DNA of 64,000 bases, taken from assembly GCA_037043455.1 (NCBI GenBank), contig JAWPHD010000233.1, positions 310,001 to 374,000 of the forward strand. The letters are read 5' to 3'. Position numbers and translations under genes: made by a program. Below, piece by piece: positions 33,076 to 41,984 of this stretch; position 1 is the stretch's first letter; each line of letters opens with the position of its first letter. The DNA is from Cyrtodaria siliqua. Taxonomy: Eukaryota > Mollusca > Bivalvia > Adapedonta > Hiatellidae. The notes beneath the pieces are model-generated. The model was not told where the DNA came from and did not search any database. It worked only from the letters and a program-made list of their open reading frames with translations.

Positions 33076-33559
33076 CGCTTAGGAGGAGTAAGCAAATTTA
33101 TAATACAAATTCAAAGAGTCATAACTCCGTCAAAAATAATCGAACCAAACATGAGATACGCACAACTAGACATCATACTGATGCTTCCTGTAAAGTTTCG
33201 TCGAAATCCAACAAGCCGTTTAGGAGGAGTAGCGGAGACAACAATAACATGTATAGTAAAAATTACAATGGGCCCTAACTCCGTAAAAAGTCATTGAACC
33301 GGAATGCACAACTAGACATCATGCTGATGCTTCCTGTCAAGTTTCGTCAAAATCCAACAAGCCGTTTAGGAGGAGTAGGGGCCACAACATTTGTGACAGA
33401 CCGACCGACAGACGGACGGACGGACAGACAGACAGACAGACCAGAAACAATATGTATCCTCCACTTCATGGGGGCTTCGTGGAGGAGACATAAAAAGGCA
33501 TGCGTTCTATTGGAAAAAAGGGCGCAACGCAAAATTAATGGAACACAGCTAAGATAAGA

Positions 33560-34135
33560 TCAAGCCGTTTAAATTATATTGAGTTCTATTTTAGGTAAAG
33601 GTGGCCAAATTTGTTTATGGAACAGGAAAATGTATACATGTCATAGAAAGTGTTATAAGACGATTATGTTGGTTAAGTTTCAGAACAACAGAGCTGGTGA
33701 AGTTTTAGAACAATTATGCGATTGGTTCATAAGAAGAAGTCGTTACAAGATTTTTATGAGTTTAGTACAAGAGGCCATACTTATTGACAGATCGGGACGA
33801 TTTGCATAAATTTATAATTTCGAGAAAGGGTCATGAGATGATGATGGTGGTGAAGTTTCAGAACAATATGGTCATTGGTTCATGATAAGAAGTGGTTTAA
33901 ATTTTTTTGTTTTTAGTAAAAGCGGTCATATTTGTTGACGGGTCGGGAAGATTTGTATAACTTCTTAGAGAGGATCGTGCAAGGATACTTCCTATTGAGT
34001 TTCATCAACTTCCTCCCAGTAGTTCCAGAGGAGATGTTGTTTGAAGCAAAATTTAACTGACGGACGCTGGACGACAGACGACAGACAATTCGCCGTTACA
34101 TAAGCTTTGCTGGCAATTGGCCAATAGACCTAAGA
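33560..34135 (+). mobile_element. F4 tandem-array element (TTTGCTGGCC end), copy 1
   Basis: Three degenerate units of about 170 bp share 'gttaagtttcagaacaa', 'attggttcataagaagaagt' and 'gacagatcgggacgatttgc'. The 3' end has 'ggacgctggacgacagacga', 'caattcgccgttacataagc', 'tttgctggcaattggccaat' and 'agacctaagaaaac'. The purine tract plus short inverted repeat resembles F1/F3. The 5' end is absent. The 76-residue ORF here is array sequence. Confidence 0.6.
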
Positions 34136-34215
34136 AAACATCCGATTAAAAAAAATAATGTAAAAAACGCATACTTTGCATAAATTAAATATGTAGATAC
34201 GTAAACTTAAATGAC

Positions 34216-35190
34216 TAGAATGAAGAATGAATGGTGTTTTACGGCACGTCAACACATAACTACTGAGAGCAAAAACTAATGAAAGATGAAGAAATGAAGC
34301 AGTAATTAGAAATTAATGTAAACATATAAAGATAAAACTACCAACAAATAAGGGATGATATGATAGTAATATAAACTATGTATATATGTAAATCAACAAT
34401 TGCCCGTTAACGGGTGTATAACAAGTATATATATATATATATAAGAACATTTGATAATGATTTATAAAGTATGATTTCTTTCAAGAAATCTAAAACAAGA
34501 TTAAAATCTATAGTATCAAATAACTCTTTCATAGTATTAAAATTGTAGTATCCTTGCTGCATAGGATCAAACTCTACACATTCCAACAATATATGTTTGA
34601 CCGTTAACGGTGCAAAACAAGGTATACATTCTGGTAATTCCTCACCTTGTAATAAGTATGAATGAGTATAACGTGTATGCCCTATCCTGCAACGTGCTAG
34701 AACAACTTCTTTTCGACGAATGGGTCTACTAGAAGAACGCCATTCCCCGAGTAACGGTTTAATATTGTTCATTGACAAATCCCAAGCGGATTGCCAAGAG
34801 TTACGAATATTTGTGTTAATACAACTTTTAAAATCAGAATAGGATAATTTGGCATTAGATATATGTAAATCTAATGCTGCCTTAGCAGCACAATCAGCTC
34901 TATCATTACCATGCATTCCTACATGGCTTGGAAGCCAGCAGAAAATAATATCATTATCAAGAGAATTGTACTTTTTTAAAAGTTGAAGCTCAACTGGGTT
35001 ATCATGTTTCATATTACCCAGTGCTTGAAGAGATGAAAGGGAATCAGAAAAGATTACGAAATGGTCATCATCAATAACAACATATATAATTTTGTAAAAT
35101 ACTACGAGATCAATAAAAATTAACATAATGGATGTTAACGTAAAATGAATATCAGCCAAAAAATTACACTTGATTATCATTATCAAATTC
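34216..35190 (-). mobile_element. RNase H-bearing LINE 3' end (I superfamily-like), copy 1
   Basis: The minus ORF 35186-34407 encodes an RNase H C-terminal half: FVIFSDSLSSLQAL, FCWLPSHVGMHGNDRADCAA (catalytic His and the DRAD Asp), then a C-terminal region with ARCRIGHTRYTHSYLL and a C-x2-C...H-x4-C-like segment (CIPCFAPLTVKHILLEC). An RNase H domain after the RT is typical of I-group LINEs. The reverse transcriptase is absent (5' truncation). The 3' end is TGTGTTGACGTGCCGTAAAA then CACCATTCATTCTTCATTC. Confidence 0.8.
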
Positions 35191-35220
35191 CGCGTAGTCA
35201 GTTCAGTTTACTAAAGTTGT

Positions 35221-36524
35221 TATGCCCCCGAAAATGCCTCCGAAAAGGTTTCGGGGGCATATGTTTCGGGGGCATATAGTAATCGCACAGTCCATCCGTC
35301 CGTCCGTCATTCCGCAGTTCGTTTCCGGACTGTACCTTCAAAACCCTTGCATGGATTTTTAATTAACTTGGCACAAGTGATCACCATAACAAGACGATGT
35401 GTCGCGCGCAAAACCCAGGTCCGTACCTCAAAGATCAAGGTCACACTTGAAGTTCATAGGTCAAAAACAGGTACGCAATTTCGTGTTCGGACCGTAACGT
35501 CACAACCCATGCAGGTATTTTTTAAATAACTTGGCACAAGTGATCACCATAACAAGACAATTTGTCCCGCCCAAAACCCAGGTCTTCAAGTCAAGGTCAC
35601 ACTTGGAGGTCAAAAGTCAAATTGTGTCCGGTCAATAACTCTGGCATTCATGGACGGATTTTCAAATAACTTGGCACAAGTCCTCACCACAACAAGACGA
35701 TGTATTGCGCACACAATCCAGGTCAGTGGTTCTAAGGTCAAGGTCACACTTATAGGTCAAAGGTCAAATTGTGTCCGGTCAATAACTTTTGCATTCCTGG
35801 ACGGATTTTCAAATAACTTGGCACAAGTGCTCACCACAACAAGAAGATGTATTGCGCACAAAATCCAGGTCTGTGGCTCCAAGGTCAAGGTCACACTTAG
35901 AGGTCAAATGTCAAATCGTGTCCGGTCAATGACAATCGTGAACGCTCGGCCAATCCCGTCACTCCTCGGGATCCCGTGTGTATCACGGCGCTTCGGTATG
36001 TTCAAAATCTTAACATTCTGTTAGCCGGAAGGCAACGGCACAGAAAATAGTGCACTGTTGCTAAGCTGTTGCTACATAAACAGTATGGCCGCTTGCCACA
36101 CGTGTTGATGTATGATTTGCGTTTCATGTTTGTTATTTACAATACAGATGAAGGTTTTATCACTGATTTCACGTAAATGAACTATAGATGGAGAAATCGG
36201 CTAAATGACATTGCACAATATTGAAGATAACTTTGATTTTGAATGCAAATTCGTTTTGGCGGGAATCTGACGCGCGTCACGCTAGTATGACGTAACCAAT
36301 ATGGAAACCTGCGTATTACATTCGAGTCATACTGCGAAGCAGTGTACGAGATGTTGCGAATGCGGTCAATAACTCTGGCATTCCGGGACGGATTTTCAAA
36401 TACCATGGCACAAGTGCTCAGCACCACAAGATGTGTCGCGCACAAAATCCAGGTCCGTGGCTCCAAGGTCAAAGGTCAAAGGTCACTTCGGGGGCATTTT
36501 CACTTACAGTGACATTTCTTGTTT
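35221..36524 (-). mobile_element. F1 tandem-array element, copy 1 of the duplicated pair
   Basis: On the minus strand the element starts AAACAAGAAATGTCACTGTA, then ATGCCCCCGAAGTG, continues with array units rich in AGGTCA, and ends in (GGAC)n and hairpins built from GCCCCCGAAA...TTTCGGGGGC at 35223-35275, where the hairpin is partly duplicated. A ~432-bp element is inserted at 35931-36362. Short ORFs at 35347-36024 are array frames. Confidence 0.75.
35931..36362. mobile_element. hAT-like MITE nested in F1, copy 1
   Basis: A non-array insert is flanked by CGGTCAAT at 35923-35930 and 36363-36370, an 8-base target duplication as in hAT elements. The ends are imperfect inverted repeats: left CAATCGTGAACGCTCG, right (inverted) CATTCGCAACATCTCG. 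No transposase is present. It also contains a TGACGCGCGTCA palindrome near 36270. Confidence 0.65.
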
Positions 36525-36649
36525 TTTATCAATTAACTTCTCCAATTTTTTGACACAATTTACAACGCTTTTAAATACTTTGGTAAGCACAAAAAGGGTC
36601 AAGACATTTTGAGTATATAAGTTTAAAAAGACACCTCCGCCCAATGGTG

Positions 36650-36891
36650 TTATGTTGTGGCGACATTAGTTATTTTATGTTGAGTACATTTTTTGATATG
36701 TTTAGGCAAACCAGATGAGTACCGGAAGGATTTCCCACAGCCGCACATATGACCCTTAACCCCTCTGTGCATGTCCATATGTTCCTCGAGCTTAACACGG
36801 CTAATGTAGGCCATGCCACATGTGTCACATTTATGCTTAGGCTCTTCACGAACCTTCATATGCCTTGTTAAATCTACTTTGACTCCACAAG
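36650..36891 (-). pseudogene. C2H2 zinc-finger exon fragment, copy 1
   Basis: The minus frame reads GVKVDLTRHMK, then a complete finger CDTCGMAYISRVKLEEHMDMH (C-x2-C-x12-H-x3-H), then CGCGKSFRYSSGLPKHIKKC with a C-x1-C defect and a C in place of the last H, ending KITNVATT and a stop. The fragment is cut on its 5' side by a TIR element starting at 36892. It is probably part of a DNA-binding zinc-finger gene captured in the duplicated block, with no promoter or other exons nearby. Confidence 0.65.
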
Positions 36892-37070
36892 GGGGGTCCC
36901 AAAGGGGGTGTGTGTTCACGTGATCACGTAAAATAAAAAAAGGATCACGTCTTCACGTGAAAATAGCAGAACTTTCACATTTCACGTTAAATGTTAAAAC
37001 AGCAAAACAAAACCACACACAATCACACACAAACTTGAGCCGTCAGATGTATTCTGAGGCTTTCAAATTG
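36892..37070. mobile_element. Truncated TIR element (left part only)
   Basis: The left end GGGGGTCCCAAAGGG is followed by CACGTGATCACGT-rich sequence, identical to the left part of 40545-40967 and cut at the duplication breakpoint. Confidence 0.75.
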
Positions 37071-37214
37071 AGACGGACGGACGGACAGACAGACAGACCA
37101 AAAACAATATGTATCCTCCACTTCATGGGGGCTTCGTGGAGGAGACATAAAAAGGCATGCGTTCTACTGGGAAAAGGGCGCAAGGCAAAATTAATGGAAC
37201 ACAGCTAAGATAAG

Positions 37215-37790
37215 ATCAAGCCGTTTAAATTATATTGAGTTCTATTTTAGGTAAAGGTGGCCAAATTTGTTTATGGAACAGGAAAATGTATACATGTCAT
37301 AGAAAGTGTTATAAGACGATTATGTTGGTTAAGTTTCAGAACAACAGAGCTGGTGAAGTTTTAGAACAATTATGCGATTGGTTCATAAGAAGAAGTCGTT
37401 ACAAGATTTTTATGAGTTTAGTACAAGAGGCCATACTTATTGACAGATCGGGACGATTTGCATAAATTTATAATTTCGAGAAAGGGTCATGAGATGATGA
37501 TGGTGGTGAAGTTTCAGAACAATATGGTCATTGGTTCATGATAAGAAGTGGTTTAAAAAAAATTGTTTTTAGTAAAAGCGGTCATATTTGTTGACGGGTC
37601 GGGAAGATTTGTATAACTTCTTAGAGAGGATCGTGCAAGGATACTTCCTATTGAGTTTCATCAACTACCTCCCAGTAGTTCCAGAGGAGATGTTGTTTGA
37701 AGCAAAATTTAACTGACGGACGCTGGACGACAGACGACAGACAATTCGCCGTTACATAAGCTTTGCTGGCCATTGGCCAATAGACCTAAG
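37215..37790 (+). mobile_element. F4 tandem-array element, copy 2
   Basis: Duplicate of 33560-34135. The terminal box reads 'tttgctggccattggccaat', giving a better inverted repeat (TGGCCA-TTGGCCA) than copy 1. Further differences include 'ctacctccc' for 'cttcctccc' and an A-run in place of a T-run near 37555. Confidence 0.6.
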
Positions 37791-37870
37791 AAAACATCCG
37801 ATTAAAAAAAATAATGTAAAAAACGCATACTTTGCATAAATTTAATATGTAGATACGTAAACTTAAATGA

Positions 37871-38844
37871 CTAGAATGAAGAATGAATGGTGTTTTACGG
37901 CACGTCAACACATAACTACTGAGAGCAAAAACTGATGAAAGATGAAGAAATGAAGCAGTAATTAGAAATTAATGTAAACATATAAAGATAAAACTATCAA
38001 CAAATAAGGGATGATATGATAGTAATATAAACTATGTATATATGTAAATCAACAAATGCCCGTTAACGGGTGTATAACAAGTATATATATATATATAAGA
38101 ACATTTGATAATGATTTATAAAGTATGATTTCTTTCAAGAAATCTAAAACAAGATTAAAATCTATAGTATCAAATAACTCTTTCATAGTATTAAAATTGT
38201 AGTATCCTTGCTGCATAGGATCAAACTCTACACATTCCAACAATATATGTTTGACCGTTAACGGTGCAAAACAAGGTATACATTCTGGTAATTCCTCACC
38301 TTGTAATAAGTATGAATGAGTATAACGTGTATGCCCTATCCTGCAACGTGCTAGAACAACTTCTTTTCGACGAATGGGTCTACTAGAAGAACGCCATTCC
38401 CCGAGTAACGGTTTAATATTGTTCATTGACAAATCCCAAGCGAATTGCCAAGAGTTACGAATATGTGTGTTAATACAACTTTTAAAATCAGAATAGGATA
38501 ATTTGGCATTAGATATATGTAAACCTAATGCTGCCTTAGCAGCACAATCAGCTCTATCATTACCATGCATTCCTACATGGCTTGGAAGCCAGCAGAAAAT
38601 AATATCATTATCAAGAGAATTGTACTTTTTTAAAAGTTGAAGCTCAACTGGGTTATCATGTTTCATATTACCCAGTGCTTGAAGAGATGAAAGGGAATCA
38701 GAAAAGATTACGAAATGGTCATCATCAATAACAACATATATAATTTTGTAAAATACTACGAGATCAATAAAAATTAACATAATGGATGTTAACGTAAAAT
38801 GAATATCAGCCAAAAAATTACACTTGATTATCATTATCAAATTC
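37871..38844 (-). mobile_element. RNase H-bearing LINE 3' end, copy 2
   Basis: Duplicate of the element at 34216-35190. The ORF 38840-38049 differs at a few residues (for example GLHISNAK for DLHISNAK and CINTHIRN for CINTNIRN), and its 3' reading end differs through TA-repeat length. Confidence 0.8.
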
Positions 38845-38874
38845 CGCGTAGTCAGTTCAGTTTACTAAAGTTGT

Positions 38875-40177
38875 TATGCCCCCGAAAATGCCTCCGAAAA
38901 GGTTTCGGGGGCATATGTTTCGGGGGCATATAGTAATCGCACAGTCCATCCGTCCGTCCGTCATTCCGCAGTTCGTTTCCGGACTGTACCTTCAAAACCC
39001 CTGCATGGATTTTTAATTAACTTGGCACAAGTGATCACCATAACAAGACGATGTGTCGCGCGCAAAACCCAGGTCCGTACCTCAAAGATCAAGGTCACAC
39101 TTGAAGTTCATAGGTCAAAAACAGGTACGCAATTTCGTGTTCGGACCGTAACGTCACAACCCATGCAGGTATTTTTAAATAACTTGGCACAAGTGATCAC
39201 CATAACAAGACAATTTGTCCCGCCCAAAACCCAGGTCTTCAAGTCAAGGTCACACTTGGAGGTCAAAAGTCAAATTGTGTCCGGTCAATAACTCTGGCAT
39301 TCATGGACGGATTTTCAAATAACTTGGCACAAGTCCTCACCACAACAAGACGATGTATTGCGCACACAATCCAGGTCAGTGGTTCTAAGGTCAAGGTCAC
39401 ACTTATAGGTCAAAGGTCAAATTGTGTCCGGTCAATAACTCTGGCATTCCTGGACGGATTTTCAAATAACTTGGCACAAGTGCTCACCACAACAAGACGA
39501 TGTATTGCGCACAAAATCCAGGTCTGTGGCTCCAAGGTCAAGGTCACACTTAGAGGTCAAATGTCAAATCGTGTCCGGTCAATGACAATCGTGAACGCTC
39601 GGCCAATCCCGTCATTCCTCGGGATCCCGTGTGTATCACGGCGCTTCGGTATGTTCAAAATCTTAACATTCTGTTAGCCGGAAGGCAACGGCACAGAAAA
39701 TAGTGCACTGTTGCTAAGCTGTTGCTACATAAACAGTATGGCCGCTTGCCACACGTGTTGATGTATGATTTGCGTTTCATGTTTGTTATTTACAATACAG
39801 ATGAAGGTTTTATCACTGATTTCACGTAAATGAACTATAGATGGAGAAATCGGCTAAATGACATTGCACAATATTGAAGATAACTTTGATTTTGAATGCA
39901 AATTCGTTTTGGCGGGAATCTGACGCGCGTCACGCTAGTATGACGTAACCATTATGGAAACCTGCGTATTACATTCGAGTCATACTGCGAAGCAGTGTAC
40001 GAGATGTTGCGAATGCGGTCAATAACTCTGGCATTCCGGGACTGATTTTCAAATACCATGGCACAAGTGCTCAGCACCACAAGATGTGTCGCGCACAAAA
40101 TCCAGGTCCGTGGCTCCAAGGTCAAAGGTCAAAGGTCACTTCGGGGGCATTTTCACTTACAGTGACATTTCTTGTTT
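38875..40177 (-). mobile_element. F1 tandem-array element, copy 2
   Basis: Duplicate of 35221-36524 with the same nested insertion (39584-40015). One array unit reads 'ataactctggcattcctgga' where copy 1 reads 'ataacttttgcattcctgga'. Confidence 0.75.
39584..40015. mobile_element. hAT-like MITE nested in F1, copy 2
   Basis: Duplicate of 35931-36362, with CGGTCAAT at 39576-39583 and 40016-40023. Confidence 0.65.
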
Positions 40178-40302
40178 TTTATCAATTAACTTCTCCAATT
40201 TTTTGACACAATTTACAACGCTTTTAAATACTTTGGTAAGCACAAAAAGGGTCAAGACATTTTAAGTATATAAGTTTAAAAAGACACCTCCGCCCAATGG
40301 TG

Positions 40303-40544
40303 TTATGTTGTGGCGACATTAGTTATTTTATGTTGAGTACATTTTTTGATATGTTTAGGCAAACCAGATGAGTACCGGAAGGATTTCCCACAGCCGCACA
40401 TATGACCCTTAACCCCTCTGTGCATGTCCATATGTTCCTCGAGCTTAACACGGCTAATGTAGGCCATGCCACATGTGTCACATTTATGCTTAGCCTCTTC
40501 ACGAACCTTCATATGCCTTGTTAAATCTACTTTGACTCCACAAG
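40303..40544 (-). pseudogene. C2H2 zinc-finger exon fragment, copy 2
   Basis: Duplicate of copy 1 (REEAKHKC instead of REEPKHKC). Here the whole interrupting element is present. Beyond it, at 40976 onward, the minus strand continues RCQYA in the same frame, so the finger that starts there would join CGVKVDLTRHMK if the insertion were absent. The open frame 40632-40303 begins inside the inserted element. Confidence 0.7.
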
Positions 40545-40967
40545 GGGGGTCCCAAAGGGTGTGTGTGTTCACGTGATCACGTAAAATAAAAACAAGGATC
40601 ACGTCTTCACGTGAAAATAGCAGAACTTTCACATTTCACGTTAAATGTTAAAACAGCAAAACAAAACCACACACAATCACACACAAACTTGAGCCGTCAG
40701 ATGTATTCTGAGGCTTTCAAATTGACAACAGCATTCTGGCATCTCGGGGGAGGCTCGGGGGAGGAGGATGGACACTAAAAAGACTGAAAAGGACTAAAAA
40801 TTCACGTTTCACGTCACCATATCACGCGATCACGTTTTACCATGACCAAAATCACGGATCACGCTGATATAATTTTCACGCAATCACGCAAAAATATTAT
40901 TTGTTTCACGTGTCACGTTTTTAAAAACACCCCGATCACGTTTTCACGCAAAACCCCTTTGGGACCC
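40545..40967. mobile_element. TIR element with 8-bp target duplication in the zinc-finger exon
   Basis: The left end is GGGTCCCAAAGGG and the right end is CCCTTTGGGACCC, a perfect 13-base inverted repeat. TCCACAAG flanks both sides (40537-40544 and 40968-40975). The interior is full of ATCACG/TCACGT boxes and has no transposase. Length and 8-base duplication fit a hAT-type MITE. Confidence 0.8.
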
Positions 40968-40975
40968 TCCACAAG

Positions 40976-41984
40976 CGTACTGACATCTGTTATATATGAA
41001 GTATTTAGTTATCTTGTGAACATCTGCAATAAAACGTGCACAGTATTGGTTCAGAGCAAAATGCTATTATTGAATATATATTTTACTACAAATTATATTA
41101 TTGGAATCACTAGTCTCTCATGTGTTTTGATATATTTTTTATTACGTAACGACCTTGCGGATCCAGGTGGGAAACGGTGGTTCGGACCCCAATGAGATTT
41201 GAACTAGTTCACTAGTGGGTCCAGCAGATGTTCTCACTTTGAAAAGCATATACAAGGTATATACAATTTTAAATATTGACCCCCTCCCTGGAATTCGTAT
41301 GGATCTCTTCTTTTTCCCGGCCGGGAATAATATGTTTTTTAAGTCCCTGGTCCCATCAGAAATCGCTAATGACGATAACGACTTTTTTCTTTGGTTGTCA
41401 ACAACGTTTGGTCGGAGTTGGACCTCACACTGAGGAAAAATCCTGGATCCACGTATGGTTAATACGTATACTACCACCACATAAAACAGAAGTTGTACCT
41501 GTGCCTATTCAAGTCCGTCTTGTTAAAAAGGCACTCCCCACAACATTTATATGGGGCCTTCTCAGCATGGCGTCTTTCAGGTATACTGTATACACCTCCT
41601 GCCATCCGTACGAATCTCGCAGTTTTTACACACATGTTCGGCCATAGTGTTGAAAAAAATCAATGATTGTATCACTGATCACTGGCATCGGGCTCGCTGG
41701 TTGTTATTGTTATTTGTTACAGATTACATGTTTGAAAGTTACCAAGCGACAATTAAACCAAAAATAAGAAACGCAACAATTTTTAAATATTTATCTAACA
41801 CAAATGTCATAACAGGTACTCGATTTTACCGTGATGTTCGTTTACACAATAAGCGTACAATGCCGTATTTATGTATTTATTTCCGCTGAACTTTGCAATG
41901 AATGAATGAGAAAAGTCAGTATTTATACATATTATATAAACAAACTTAGTATGTTGTTTGTTGGCGTTTGAATGCCTGATGTAA
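40976..41984. other. No confident gene; short overlapping ORFs
   Basis: After the zinc-finger remnant (about 40976-41000) there are overlapping ORFs of 112-123 residues on both strands (41142-41889) with no recognisable motif. A SINE body fragment (gtatactgtatacacctcct, ccatccgtacgaatc) lies at about 41580-41615. Confidence 0.4.

Larger units (their letters stand above)
29506..33495 (+). mobile_element. F5 tandem-array element split by nested insertions
   Basis: Units of about 150 bp carry 'ggccataactc', 'cacaactagacatcatactg', 'atgcttcctgtcaagttt' and 'aagccgtttaggaggagtag'. They run from about 29506 to 30023, resume at 33076 and end with (GACC/GACA/GGAC)n at 33398-33442 and the hairpin ATGTATCCTCCAC...GTGGAGGAGACAT at 33452-33491. 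Deleting 30024-33084 rejoins a unit seamlessly. The 5' end is not recognised. Confidence 0.75.
33410..37070. repeat. Tandem segmental duplication, copy 1 (~3.66 kb)
   Basis: The sequence from the purine tract at 33410 to 'ttcaaattg' at 37070 is repeated head-to-tail at 37071-40724 with only scattered substitutions and small indels. The unit holds the F5 3' end, an F4 array, an RNase H LINE tail, an F1 element and a zinc-finger fragment. Confidence 0.95.
37071..40724. repeat. Tandem segmental duplication, copy 2 (~3.65 kb)
   Basis: This is the direct repeat of 33410-37070. After 40724 the sequence continues into the rest of the TIR element (40545-40967) that copy 1 has lost. Copy 2 is therefore joined to the original right flank, and the junction at 37070/37071 is the duplication breakpoint. 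Confidence 0.95.

Noticed and set aside
33579..33809. 76-residue ORF identical at 37235-37465
   Set aside because: Identity comes from the recent tandem duplication, and the ORF spans F4 array units.
41142..41889. Overlapping ORFs of 112-123 residues on both strands
   Set aside because: They conflict with each other, show no motif, and include a SINE fragment.
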